A stretch of 64,000 nt of DNA. Origin: Alistipes sp. Its GTDB lineage: Bacteria > Bacteroidota > Bacteroidia > Bacteroidales > Rikenellaceae. The notes under the pieces were generated by a model that did not search any database, was not told the DNA's origin, and was given only the letters and a program-made list of their open reading frames with translations. The DNA lies in the NCBI GenBank assembly GCA_017399485.1, contig JAFQCA010000048.1, forward strand, positions 62,001 to 126,000. The letters are read 5' to 3'. This document shows, in pieces, positions 35,441-44,285 of this stretch. Within the stretch, counting starts at the first letter, position 1; every line of letters starts with the position of its first letter. Position numbers and translations under genes: made by a program.

Positions 35441-35517
35441 TTTTCGGGAATCGGCTACTACATAATATTTTGGAGTTTACTGATTAAAGCAATTTACAAC
35501 TACTTAAACTCCATACA

Positions 35518-37827
35518 ATGAACATTTCAAAAAGAGTCGCGCTATTCGTTGCGGCATTAATCTTTGTAATATCATACGCCTCGGCCCAACGGCCTGTCGA
35601 GTTAGTACGCCCAATGATGGGAACGACCAATAACGGTTACGTTGCTCCAGTTGCTGCTGCACCATTCGGAATGGTGGAGTTAGGTCCCGACACATTCTTC
35701 TCAGGGTCGGGATACCTCTACGAGCACGGCCATATTTATGGTTTCAGCCACACCCACAAATCGGGTATGGGGGGTACGGACTTTCAGGACATAATGTTCT
35801 GTCCGATTGCCAATACCTCGTGGGAAGGTGCAGAGACGTGCCCAGAGCGCGTAGCCAGCCGATTCTCACACGATAAGGAGTATGTCGAGCCGGGATATTA
35901 TCGTGTCACAATGCTTGACACCAATATCGAGGCCGAACTGACAGCCACACAACGTTGCGGTATGCACCGTTACAACTACCCCGCAACAGAGAATCGTCAG
36001 GTCTTCATCGACCTCCAGCACGGTAGCGAACACGCCTGTACAATAATTCCTGAAGAGGATTTCGACACCGTGCGCCTTTCACACATCGAGCGCATTGATG
36101 CCCGCACAGTGCGTGGCTCGCGTATCAGCAATGGCTGGGCCCCCGAACAACACGTATATTTTTATGCTGAGTTTTCAGAGCCTATCACAGAGTTTAAGAT
36201 TTACAACAATCGAAAACTCGCCAACAATGCCTCAAGGGCAGAAGGTACAGACCTAAAGGCCGTCTTAAGTTTTGGTGCTGGCAACAAGCCTATCGTTGCG
36301 CGTGTCGGCATATCACCCGTCAGCACAGAAGGGGCACGCAAGAACCTCAAAGCCGAGATACGCACCTGGGACTTTAACAAAGTTCGTAAAACAACCTACG
36401 AAGTATGGAATAAAACTCTATCGGCAATCGAGGTTGCAGACTCGCCAACACCGCAAAAGGAGGTCTTCTACACCTGCCTCTATTTTGCACACCTCTATCC
36501 TCAACTCTACTCCGATGTAACGGGACACTACCGCTCGTCGGATAGCAAGGTCTATAAAGGGCGATTCAACTACTATGGAGGAGTCTTCAGCCCGTGGGAT
36601 ACATTCCGCACGCAGATTCCGCTAATGAACATCCTGCACCCTGAAGTGACGAGCGACCTGATGAATACTCTGCTCGAACACTACCGCCACTGTGGTCAAC
36701 TACCCATTTGGTTGCTTGCGGGTGTAGAGACTATGTGTATGATAGGTTACAACTCTATGCCTGTCATTGCCGACACCTACTCTAAAGGCATACGTGGCTA
36801 CGATGCAGAGGCGTTGTTCGAAGCAATGAAAACATCGGCCAATCGTGATACATTCGGTTACTTCCTGCGCGATTTTCGTGGGGCACGCTACTATAACCAA
36901 TATGGTTACGTTCCCTGCGACAAGGAGATTACATCCGTTTCGAAGACATTGGAGTATTGTTATGCCGATTGGTGCATCGCCCAGATGGCCCGAATGTTAG
37001 GCCACGACGATGATTATAAAGAGTATCTTGCACGCGCATCGCGTTACAAGAATCTGTTCGACACTCGGGTGAACTTTATGCGAGGACGTCTATCTGACGG
37101 CTCGTGGCGAACACCCTTTGACCCATTCTACTCCAATCATTATCAGCCCGATGATGATTTTTGCGAAGGAACATCGTGGCAATGGAGTTTCTTTGTACCT
37201 CACGATATCGAAGGATTGGCCAAATTGTATGGTGGCGAAGAGAAATTTGTCGAGAAGTTGGACTCACTCTTTACCGTAAGTTCCGAACTGCACGGCCCTA
37301 ACCCTGCGCCCGACATCACAGGTCGCATAGGCCAATATGCACACGGCAATGAGCCCGGCCATCACACACTCTACATATATAATTACGTAGGACAACCGTG
37401 GAAAGGCCAAAAACGTATCAGCGACGTACTCTACACGTTATATAGCACCAAGCCCTACGGAATGTGCGGCAACGACGATGGCGGTCAGATGTCGGCGTGG
37501 TATATAATGAGTGCAATGGGATTCTACCCTATGACTCACGGGCAAGGCGTCTATTGCATTGGCTCACCGATGTTCAAGGAGGTACATCTCAAACATCGTA
37601 AAGGAACTCTCACCATCCTTGCCCCCAACGCTTCTCGCGAGAACTGCTACGTACAAAGTGTGACGCTGAACGGCAAGCCGTACGATAAGAATTGGTTCTC
37701 TCACGAAGATATGTTCAGCGGCAGCAACACCCTCCACTTCGAGATGGGTCCACAGCCCAACACCTCGTGGGGCTCGGCACCACACGCGCGCCCTAAATCA
37801 ATGTCATCAGAGGTGGCTATCTTCTAA
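35518..37827 (+). CDS. Secreted GH92 alpha-mannosidase
   Basis: A 769-residue exported exo-alpha-mannosidase (typically alpha-1,2; calcium-dependent) acting on mannosyl glycans such as N-glycans or yeast mannan. A signal peptide ends near residue 23 (ASAQ). GH92 motifs include GTTNNGYVAPVAAAPFGMVELGPD at the start of the N-terminal domain (with Ca2+ ligand regions), GGVFSPWDTFRTQ, EGTSWQWSFFVPHDIEG, GNEPGHHTLYIYNYVG and GMCGNDDGGQMSAWY, which contain catalytic acid/base and sugar-binding residues. It is followed by a shared terminator with the convergent GH84 gene. Both enzymes fit degradation of host glycoproteins. Confidence 0.93.
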   Translation: MNISKRVALFVAALIFVISYASAQRPVELVRPMMGTTNNGYVAPVAAAPFGMVELGPDTFFSGSGYLYEHGHIYGFSHTHKSGMGGTDFQDIMFCPIANTSWEGAETCPERVASRFSHDKEYVEPGYYRVTMLDTNIEAELTATQRCGMHRYNYPATENRQVFIDLQHGSEHACTIIPEEDFDTVRLSHIERIDARTVRGSRISNGWAPEQHVYFYAEFSEPITEFKIYNNRKLANNASRAEGTDLKAVLSFGAGNKPIVARVGISPVSTEGARKNLKAEIRTWDFNKVRKTTYEVWNKTLSAIEVADSPTPQKEVFYTCLYFAHLYPQLYSDVTGHYRSSDSKVYKGRFNYYGGVFSPWDTFRTQIPLMNILHPEVTSDLMNTLLEHYRHCGQLPIWLLAGVETMCMIGYNSMPVIADTYSKGIRGYDAEALFEAMKTSANRDTFGYFLRDFRGARYYNQYGYVPCDKEITSVSKTLEYCYADWCIAQMARMLGHDDDYKEYLARASRYKNLFDTRVNFMRGRLSDGSWRTPFDPFYSNHYQPDDDFCEGTSWQWSFFVPHDIEGLAKLYGGEEKFVEKLDSLFTVSSELHGPNPAPDITGRIGQYAHGNEPGHHTLYIYNYVGQPWKGQKRISDVLYTLYSTKPYGMCGNDDGGQMSAWYIMSAMGFYPMTHGQGVYCIGSPMFKEVHLKHRKGTLTILAPNASRENCYVQSVTLNGKPYDKNWFSHEDMFSGSNTLHFEMGPQPNTSWGSAPHARPKSMSSEVAIF

Positions 37828-37866
37828 AAGATAACTACATTATAGTCTTCGTCATCAATAACAAAC

Positions 37867-37904
37867 AGAGGGATTGTCCAACAAATTTGTTGAGCAACCC
37901 CTCT
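37867..37904. terminator. Terminator between GH92 and GH84 genes, related to the hairpin at 8181
   Basis: A hairpin AGAGGGATTGTCC - AACAAATTTGTT - GAGCAACCCCTCT with few mismatches, between convergent genes. Its core AACAAATTTGTT and the flanking GGGG(A/T)TTG(C/T) sequence are shared with 8181-8212. Confidence 0.65.
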
Positions 37905-37927
37905 ATTTGTAGAAGTTGTATAAACAG

Positions 37928-40144
37928 TTATTTTACCGGCTCTATCTCAAAGATAGGCTCGTCGTCGCCATTACCATTAATGCGTTTGCCATCCCTCTTC
38001 CAATAACTCTTACCTGCTCTACCTGCATTCTGGATACTCCACTTACCATTTTGCTTTACCAACAGATAGGTATGCCACTCGGCATCAAAAGGATTACGCT
38101 CCTTATCTGCCCAGAAAGCGCCTCGCTCGTTGAGATAGCGACCATCCTGCTTGTTATAAATCTTGTAACGACCCGTCTTGCTGTTATGTTCAATAACCCA
38201 CTGCTGACGTTGTGGATTCACCACATCACGCTCTGACTGGAAAACAGGGTAATCACCTACCCTATCGGCTCCCGCCTGAGCATTGGTCAGATACTCTCCA
38301 TTTACTTTAATGAAATACTCTCCGTCGGCTATAGATTGTACAGGGAAATACTCCGCACCATAAGTATACTCTTTTCTATAAGCCTTAATCAACTCTGCAA
38401 GATGTTCGTCGAGCCAGGGGGTAATGACATCACCACTTACAACGGGTTTAGCCTTAACAATAGAGCCTTCGTAGTTACGGCTGATGATAGCCTTCTGCTC
38501 TTGCGCAAACTTCAATTGCCTACGATAAGTTGCTACAAAGGCAATCGTATCCTTACGCTCCATTGCTTCAACCATATTCATATATTGCAAGCCACGTACT
38601 CCCAACAAACGCATACTCTCAACCCAAGGTTTGATTTCGCTCAACATTTCGGGGTGATTTTTCTCATCTGCCAATAGATTGTTTGCAGCCTCAACAATTT
38701 GCACGAAACTTTTTGACAATGCCTCCTTCGAGTTTGTATTAAATTTGGGGCTCTCACCCTCACGTCGCAAGCCGTGACCCGTCGGGCCGAGGTCTACATT
38801 ATTTTCGCAGAACACTTTGAATGCGTGAACACAAGTCGGCATCAACGCGCCCAATGCTCGCTCCCACGAACTCTCGGCATCGTACGATGGCATATTCCAC
38901 GTATAATCGGCAATGCTGTAAAGGCTCACCTTCGAGGCCTCGGCATACTCCATAGGATTAGAACAGAATCCGCTAACCATATCGTTGATGTTCAAGCCGT
39001 TCCCATAGGTCTTACCCATCAGCAGGCGGCTCTGGCAATAATCGTTTACGGGATAGTTCAACCAGATGAATGCCTTGCGCTTAATCTGGTCGTTAATCCA
39101 CTGCATATCACTCTCCTCAATCATATCCACAACCGAATTACCTGTCCACATAATACGCACTTCGGGATACATCTTCGTACCCAACGTATTCAGATAGTCG
39201 CCACTACTCCAGCCCTTATTATACTGCGACGGACACATAATCAACGACTCTACATCATCGTGCTTGCGGACAAACTCATCGGTGAGATAATTCATCAACT
39301 CGGCCTGCTTATCGCCACGCGCACCCTCGCCCCACACATCATCAAAGAACACGGCAAAGGTACGAACACCCAACTCATACATCGCATTGAGTTTATTCAC
39401 TACATTCCCATAGTCCTCCATACCCCACTTGATATCGCCTGCAGGGTGAATAGCCCACACAAATTTTACCTTGTTCTTGTGAGCGACATCTACCAACTCC
39501 TTGAGTTGCGCAGCCTCCTTTTCGGGATAGGGGTCACGCCAGTGCGCACGATGATATGGGTCATCCTTCGGACCATACACATAAGTATTCATTTTGTATT
39601 GGCCATAGAACTCAAACTGACGCAGACGGTCCTTGTGGCTCCACGGATTACCATAGAAACCCTCAATCACACCACGCTCGGCCACACTCGGATAGTCCAC
39701 AACTTCGCACTGCATCACCTGAGGTTGGCTCAACACCTGCAACAGACTCTGCACACCGTAGAACGTACCGCTATTATCACGACCTACGATTACCACCTCT
39801 TCGGGGGTAACTTTCAGGTAGTATCCCTCCTTAACGTCGGGTACTGCGCCCTGAAATTTCTTTACCGCTTTATCGCCAACCTCACCTATAACGATAGGTT
39901 TTGCATTAGGAAACTTTTTGGCATTTATCTTCTTGCTAACACCTAATATCTCTACACTCTCAGCAAGCAGATTTATTGCATCGCCATCAGCCTCCGCCGA
40001 GCCTACAACATAGAATTTAGTTTTATTGGAAAATGCCTCTTCGCCCCACGATATTTTCTGAGGCAGAGGCGAGATGGTCACCGTCTGGGCGTTTACAGCA
40101 AGTGCCATAAAACAGGCCAACAATGTAGTAAGAAGTCTTTTCAT
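37928..40144 (-). CDS. Secreted GH84 beta-N-acetylglucosaminidase (O-GlcNAcase-like)
   Basis: A 738-residue exported enzyme that removes terminal beta-GlcNAc by substrate-assisted catalysis. A signal peptide ends near residue 20. A GH20b-like alpha/beta domain comes first. The GH84 catalytic barrel follows from about 155 (GVIEGFYGNPWSHKDRL), with the catalytic Asp pair in FAVFFDDVWG (Asp268-Asp269), the equivalents of the Asp pair known in Bacteroides thetaiotaomicron GH84. A C-terminal carbohydrate-binding or ricin-like segment (about 610-738, GEYFIKVNGEYL) lies at the end. It sits next to a GH92 gene, both suited to N-glycan or mucin breakdown. It has its own promoter, so it is a separate unit. 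Confidence 0.92.
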   Translation of the reverse strand: MKRLLTTLLACFMALAVNAQTVTISPLPQKISWGEEAFSNKTKFYVVGSAEADGDAINLLAESVEILGVSKKINAKKFPNAKPIVIGEVGDKAVKKFQGAVPDVKEGYYLKVTPEEVVIVGRDNSGTFYGVQSLLQVLSQPQVMQCEVVDYPSVAERGVIEGFYGNPWSHKDRLRQFEFYGQYKMNTYVYGPKDDPYHRAHWRDPYPEKEAAQLKELVDVAHKNKVKFVWAIHPAGDIKWGMEDYGNVVNKLNAMYELGVRTFAVFFDDVWGEGARGDKQAELMNYLTDEFVRKHDDVESLIMCPSQYNKGWSSGDYLNTLGTKMYPEVRIMWTGNSVVDMIEESDMQWINDQIKRKAFIWLNYPVNDYCQSRLLMGKTYGNGLNINDMVSGFCSNPMEYAEASKVSLYSIADYTWNMPSYDAESSWERALGALMPTCVHAFKVFCENNVDLGPTGHGLRREGESPKFNTNSKEALSKSFVQIVEAANNLLADEKNHPEMLSEIKPWVESMRLLGVRGLQYMNMVEAMERKDTIAFVATYRRQLKFAQEQKAIISRNYEGSIVKAKPVVSGDVITPWLDEHLAELIKAYRKEYTYGAEYFPVQSIADGEYFIKVNGEYLTNAQAGADRVGDYPVFQSERDVVNPQRQQWVIEHNSKTGRYKIYNKQDGRYLNERGAFWADKERNPFDAEWHTYLLVKQNGKWSIQNAGRAGKSYWKRDGKRINGNGDDEPIFEIEPVK

Positions 40145-40186
40145 ACGATTATGTCTCTTAATTTTATATATTTACAATTCCCATCA

Positions 40187-40242
40187 CAAATATAGGAAAA
40201 AAGCAGGACCTATCCAACAAGTTATGACAGGTCCTGCTTTTT
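40187..40242 (-). promoter_or_regulatory. Overlapping promoter (GH84) and terminator hairpin (TonB receptor)
   Basis: On the minus strand, TTG (40217-40215), 20 bp, then TATATTTG (40194-40187) drives the GH84 gene. The same region contains a 14-bp stem AAAAAGCAGGACCT (40198-40211) with 40229-40242, which is the intrinsic terminator of the TonB receptor gene upstream. The -33 box lies in the hairpin loop. Confidence 0.7.
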
Positions 40243-40270
40243 CTTATAATGTTTTCTTACTATATACCCC

Positions 40271-42604
40271 CTACAATATCTTAAAACTCAACGTAGCACC
40301 TATACGACAAGGCTTTCCGTGATTATAGAAATTGTTATTCATAGACTTGAAATAGAAGGTATAGAAATCTGTATCGGTCAAGTTACGTCCCCACAACGAG
40401 AGTGCCACATTCTTAAACTGCAACATAACCGATGCGTTGAGTTGCGAGTAGAAATTTTGAGCCGATGTATTCGCCTCATTCCAATAAATCTTACCAGCCC
40501 CCTGCCAAGATGCATTCAAATCAAGATACTGCAAGAAACCGTTATTGCTCACAAAGAATCTGTACGACACGCCCAACGATGCTGTATGCTGCGGAGCATA
40601 GGGAAGATAATTATCGGCATAATCGTTTTTGCCGTCATTAAACTCCACAAACTTGGCATTCGTATAGCCATAACTACCAACTACCGACAATCCGCGCAAA
40701 GGCTCACGACGTTGCCACTCAAGAGTTGTCTCGACACCTCGACTACGCGATTTACCTGCATTCGACATCATACGGCCTGTAGTCAGACCCTCGGGGAATA
40801 CGGTCAATTGCTGGTCACGACACTCAATCCAGAAGGCTGCAAAATCCCAGTTAATACGATTATCTGCAAAGCGCAATTTTCCGCCCACCTCATAATTCCA
40901 ACTATATTCGGGCCTATAGGTCGTTACTGACGCTGCATCATACGGCGAAGGCTCTGAAGGTGCTGCAGGACGTCCCATTGCCGTCATCGCATCACTCATA
41001 AGTGCTGTTTTGACCTTATTCTGCAATATATCAGAGAAAATCTGCGTATTGAATCCACCTGCCTTGTAACCACGTGTAGCCGTTACATACAAATCGCCCG
41101 CGTCGGTAGTGAAATTGACGGCCACCTTCGGCAGCAACTCCAGATAGTCCAACTTCTCATCACCCTTGAACGGCACCTCAACCATACGGAAATCGGGAAT
41201 CATCGGCGGCTTACCAGGACTCATAGCACCCATCTTATAACCTATCTGCGAGAAGTTGTCATACTTCATCTTCGCCACCTCATAATCCAAACGCAAGCCA
41301 GCCGTAAATCGCCAGCGCTCACCTGCTCTAAGCGACGATTCGTGATAGAGCGCCAAACCGTATGTCGGCAAATCGAAGTTACTTGCAACCGTCAAAGCCT
41401 CTCTATCAAACTCCAACAGTTGCTTTAACATATCGGGCATATTACCCAACACCAACGAGTTGATACCCTCATCCAATATACTTACAGGAGCCTGCATATC
41501 GATAGTCTTATAGAATCCGTATGCACCCGTCAGCCACTGCCAGCGACGCGACATATCATTCGTACGGAAAACAACATCTTCTGTTACAGTCCACTCCTTC
41601 TGCTCTTGCTCCAATGTGAATATCGAAGCGGGTGTAAGGTCGTTATCCATACGCATACGGTCGTGCATATATTGCAGAGTCGTTGATGCTGTAAACTTAT
41701 ATTTCTCGCCCGCGTGCGACAACACCAGACCATCGTTTACGCTCAGACGCATATATCCGCTAGGTGAGTTATAATTAATCGGTGCAACTGCGCCACTCGC
41801 CTCGTCATACATAGCATAGGCATAGCCTCCTTCGTCAGTATAACCTATTGACGCCGAGTTGTCAATCTCCCACTGACTGCCTAAATCCCAAACCAGGCGC
41901 AGACGGCCTCCGCTACTCTGACCCCAATCGACATTGCTACCATCGTACGCATTATCAAAAAATCCATCCGTACGATTGTAATAACCTCCTACCGAGTAAC
42001 CAAACTTACCACTGCCACTACGACCATAATATGTTAATTTACCATTGATTGTATTACCCGAGCCATACTCTACCGAGCCACGCATTCCGCTATAATTCAT
42101 CGGAGAGAGGGTATATACATTCATCTGGCCACCCATAGTGTTTCGGCCATAAAGAGTACTCTGCGGACCACGCAGCAACTCCACGCGAGCCACATCAAGC
42201 ATATCGAAATCGTAGTTATTCTTATTAAGATATGGCACGCCATCTACCGTCATACCAATCACCGGCTGGTCGATGCGCGCACCAAATCCACGCACATAGA
42301 TTGACGAGGTCATCTTTGAGCCATAATCGGGTTGATAGAAGTTAGGCATTATAGCCGACAAATCCTTTACCGAGTGTATCTGCTCTCGTTCAAGCGTTGC
42401 CTCTCCCACAACACTTGCCGATATAGGCTGGCGCTTAAGACCGAAGTGCTGCTTGGGCATACGCACCGCCACACTTACACCCTCAATCGTCTCTGTCTTA
42501 TATAGGCTATCGGGCTCTATATCTATTCGCTCTGTAGCCAATACCACCTCGTTCACACCACATAAAGCGAGCGCAGACAACATAAATCTTATAATCTTTT
42601 TCAT
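40271..42604 (-). CDS. TonB-dependent outer-membrane receptor
   Basis: A 777-residue importer (the frame is open to 42634; I chose the ATG at 42604, which begins a signal peptide MKKIIRFMLSALALCG). The plug domain is at about 50-165: SVKDLSAIMPNFYQPDYG, a segment around IYVRGFGARIDQPVIGMTVDGVPY, and DVARVELLRGPQSTLYGRNTMGG. The 22-strand barrel follows and ends KPCRIGATLSFKIL. The general FepA/BtuB-type plug suggests a siderophore, heme or vitamin receptor, but no ligand can be named. No SusD is present. It is divergent from a LuxR-type regulator 110 bp away, which may control it. On the minus strand TTG at 42662-42660 and TACCTTTG at 42639-42632 form its promoter. Confidence 0.88.
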   Translation of the reverse strand: MKKIIRFMLSALALCGVNEVVLATERIDIEPDSLYKTETIEGVSVAVRMPKQHFGLKRQPISASVVGEATLEREQIHSVKDLSAIMPNFYQPDYGSKMTSSIYVRGFGARIDQPVIGMTVDGVPYLNKNNYDFDMLDVARVELLRGPQSTLYGRNTMGGQMNVYTLSPMNYSGMRGSVEYGSGNTINGKLTYYGRSGSGKFGYSVGGYYNRTDGFFDNAYDGSNVDWGQSSGGRLRLVWDLGSQWEIDNSASIGYTDEGGYAYAMYDEASGAVAPINYNSPSGYMRLSVNDGLVLSHAGEKYKFTASTTLQYMHDRMRMDNDLTPASIFTLEQEQKEWTVTEDVVFRTNDMSRRWQWLTGAYGFYKTIDMQAPVSILDEGINSLVLGNMPDMLKQLLEFDREALTVASNFDLPTYGLALYHESSLRAGERWRFTAGLRLDYEVAKMKYDNFSQIGYKMGAMSPGKPPMIPDFRMVEVPFKGDEKLDYLELLPKVAVNFTTDAGDLYVTATRGYKAGGFNTQIFSDILQNKVKTALMSDAMTAMGRPAAPSEPSPYDAASVTTYRPEYSWNYEVGGKLRFADNRINWDFAAFWIECRDQQLTVFPEGLTTGRMMSNAGKSRSRGVETTLEWQRREPLRGLSVVGSYGYTNAKFVEFNDGKNDYADNYLPYAPQHTASLGVSYRFFVSNNGFLQYLDLNASWQGAGKIYWNEANTSAQNFYSQLNASVMLQFKNVALSLWGRNLTDTDFYTFYFKSMNNNFYNHGKPCRIGATLSFKIL

Positions 42605-42631
42605 ATGTTTACAATTATAAATTTTTGAGGG

Positions 42632-42662
42632 CAAAGGTAATATAATCCGCCACGCGCTTCAA
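42632..42662 (-). promoter_or_regulatory. Promoter for the TonB receptor gene
   Basis: On the minus strand, TTG (42662-42660), 20 bp, then TACCTTTG (42639-42632), 28 bp before the ATG. Confidence 0.7.
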
Positions 42663-42713
42663 CTATCATAAATTATAGTTTTATTTTTCCGAAAAAACGC
42701 CTATATTTGTGAT

Positions 42714-43319
42714 ATGAATAATAGTCACAAAATAGTTATCATACATCCCAACTCGCTATGTTGCTTGGCAATGCGTACTATATTGACGGATATTGCCCCA
42801 TTTATCAATATATTCCGCGATGTGGAGGTGTTGTCGTATAACTCATTCGAAGAATTTACCTTAGACAATCCATCCAATACAATACACTTCTTCATATCGG
42901 ACTCGATATTAAAGGATAACATCCGCTTTTTTAACGCTATATCACGTCGTTGCATCGTATTGGTCGAAGGTGATGACACCCTGAAGGGTGAGGGATTCCG
43001 CTGTGTCGATATCCGCCGCCCCGAACGCGAACTGCTCAAGGCATTTCTTGTGATGCAGAATGCGGCTCACCACGCTCACGGAATGGAACACCACGCCACG
43101 TTGGAAGAGAAAGAGTTGTTGTCGCAACGTGAAAAAGATGTCTTGGCTCTTATCGTAAAAGGCTATATAAACAAGGAGATAGCCGATATGCTCAACATAT
43201 CGACACCGACGGTTATATTCCACCGCCGCAATATAAGCGAAAAAATCGGGTCGCGGGCTATTGGCAGACAGACCATCTACGCCGTAATGAATGGGATAGT
43301 CGATGTCAAAGACCTTTAG
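42714..43319 (+). CDS. LuxR-type regulator with pseudo-receiver domain
   Basis: A 201-residue protein. The N-terminal half (1-110) begins KIVIIHPNSLCCLAM like a receiver domain, but it has no acidic pair, and the expected acceptor region FFISDSIL is not a convincing phospho-site. The C-terminal LuxR HTH (about 137-196) is complete: LSQREKDVLALIVKGYINKEIADMLNIS, then TVIFHRRNISEKIG. It is divergent from a TonB receptor and upstream of a nitroreductase gene (46-bp gap). A -7 box TATATTTG (42702-42709) ends only 4 bp before the ATG, so the mRNA would be leaderless. The start is supported by the beta-1 strand KIVIIHP at the N-terminus. Confidence 0.83.
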   Translation: MNNSHKIVIIHPNSLCCLAMRTILTDIAPFINIFRDVEVLSYNSFEEFTLDNPSNTIHFFISDSILKDNIRFFNAISRRCIVLVEGDDTLKGEGFRCVDIRRPERELLKAFLVMQNAAHHAHGMEHHATLEEKELLSQREKDVLALIVKGYINKEIADMLNISTPTVIFHRRNISEKIGSRAIGRQTIYAVMNGIVDVKDL

Positions 43320-43365
43320 TACAAAATAAATTGATGAATAAAGTCACTTAATATAAAAATCTGTT

Positions 43366-44001
43366 ATGAAAAAATATTTTGCTTTAACTATCCTCTGTAT
43401 TCTGACTCTGACGGCTTGTAACCAACCGACAGCGGAAGAGAGTGCCTACCCCAATGAGGTTATCGAAACCATTATGACTCGCCGCAGCGTACGTCAATAC
43501 AACGATGAGCCCATATCTCACGAGGTTATGGACAAGATTTTGGAGTGCGGCATACACGCACCCAATGGTATGAACGCCCAGCGCTGGGAGGTAAGAGTCG
43601 TGGAATCTCAAAAATGGATAAACGATGCAACGGAGGCCTACAAAAATAGCATCCCTGCCGATTCGCCTATGGCCGAGCAGTTCAAGGACCCCAATTTCAA
43701 GAATATGTTCCGTAATGCCACATCGGTAATATTTATCTCACATCGTCCGGGACCCTGCACACAGATTGACTGCGGACTGATGGCAGGCAATATGGTAAAT
43801 GCTGCAAAATCGTTGGGCGTATCGTCTGTTATTATGATGAGTCCCATCAGTTTCTTCTCAACCGAAGAGGGCAAGCCTTTCCTCGAAACACTTGCATTGA
43901 GCGAAGGTCAGGAGTTATTGCTATGTATAGGTATGGGCTATTCGGACCAGCAACCCGAAACACCTGAGCGCCGATACTCTAAAGTGAAATATATTCAATA
44001 A
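43366..44001 (+). CDS. Nitroreductase-fold lipoprotein (exported)
   Basis: A 211-residue protein. A lipoprotein signal peptide (MKKYFALTILCILTLTAC, lipobox LTAC at 15-18) is fused to a nitroreductase domain (about 30-205) with the FMN-binding patterns TRRSVRQY, IHAPNGMNAQRWE and AAKSLGVSSVIM, and a C-terminal LLLCIGMGY. Most nitroreductases are cytoplasmic, so an exported form is unusual: it would need FMN and an electron donor outside the cytoplasm. It follows the LuxR gene by 46 bp and is probably in the same transcript. The substrate is unknown. Confidence 0.84.
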   Translation: MKKYFALTILCILTLTACNQPTAEESAYPNEVIETIMTRRSVRQYNDEPISHEVMDKILECGIHAPNGMNAQRWEVRVVESQKWINDATEAYKNSIPADSPMAEQFKDPNFKNMFRNATSVIFISHRPGPCTQIDCGLMAGNMVNAAKSLGVSSVIMMSPISFFSTEEGKPFLETLALSEGQELLLCIGMGYSDQQPETPERRYSKVKYIQ

Positions 44002-44043
44002 ATATTTGCATAAAATTTCTTGCGAAATATTTTGCTTTAGATT

Positions 44044-44073
44044 TTGATATATCGTCTAATTGCGATATATTTG
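44044..44073 (+). promoter_or_regulatory. Promoter of the aromatic amino acid operon
   Basis: TTG (44044-44046), 19 bp, then TATATTTG (44066-44073). Transcription should start near 44080, giving a leader of about 200 nt before the prephenate dehydratase gene. Confidence 0.75.
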
Positions 44074-44142
44074 TACCATAAAAATAATAGCCGACAGAGA
44101 TTGTTGCGGTTAATGTATTATAAGACAAGTAAGTAATTAATT

Positions 44143-44208
44143 ATGGGTTTCTTCTTTTATAAGCGATTTTATTATTTCCGTGCGAACGGTCAGGATGTCG
44201 TATGCTAA
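44143..44208 (+). CDS. Phe/Tyr-rich leader peptide of the aromatic operon attenuator
   Basis: A 21-codon ORF with ATG at 44143 and TAA at 44206-44208. Its first twelve residues are MGFFFYKRFYYF, with five Phe and three Tyr codons among the first twelve. Such density is the hallmark of leader peptides of ribosome-mediated attenuators, and the next genes make Phe and Tyr. The end of the ORF (GGTCAGGAT, 44188-44196) is complementary to the 5' arm of the downstream terminator, so a ribosome stalled on aromatic codons would leave it free to form an antiterminator. Found by reading the frame; it is too short for normal ORF calling. Confidence 0.9.
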   Translation: MGFFFYKRFYYFRANGQDVVC

Positions 44209-44273
44209 ATGAAGATGCGTTCATAGATAGTAATATTAATCCTGACCTTGAATTATCGAGGTCAGGATTTTTT
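44188..44273 (+). promoter_or_regulatory. Antiterminator/terminator module of the Phe/Tyr attenuator
   Basis: Terminator: AATCCTGACCT (44238-44248) pairs with AGGTCAGGATT (44259-44269) and is followed by T (44268-44273), 12 bp before pheA. Antiterminator: GGTCAGGAT (44188-44196) is a direct repeat of part of the 3' arm (44260-44268) and can pair perfectly over 9 bp with ATCCTGACC (44239-44247). The two structures are mutually exclusive. When the ribosome moves to the stop codon (44206) it covers the first arm and the terminator forms; stalling at Phe/Tyr codons frees it. Confidence 0.88.
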
Positions 44274-44285
44274 AATCATTAGCAA

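Noticed and set aside
40271..42713. A cobalamin riboswitch in front of the TonB receptor gene
   Set aside because: The gap to the divergent gene is only 110 bp and holds a normal promoter, too short for that riboswitch and without its conserved box.
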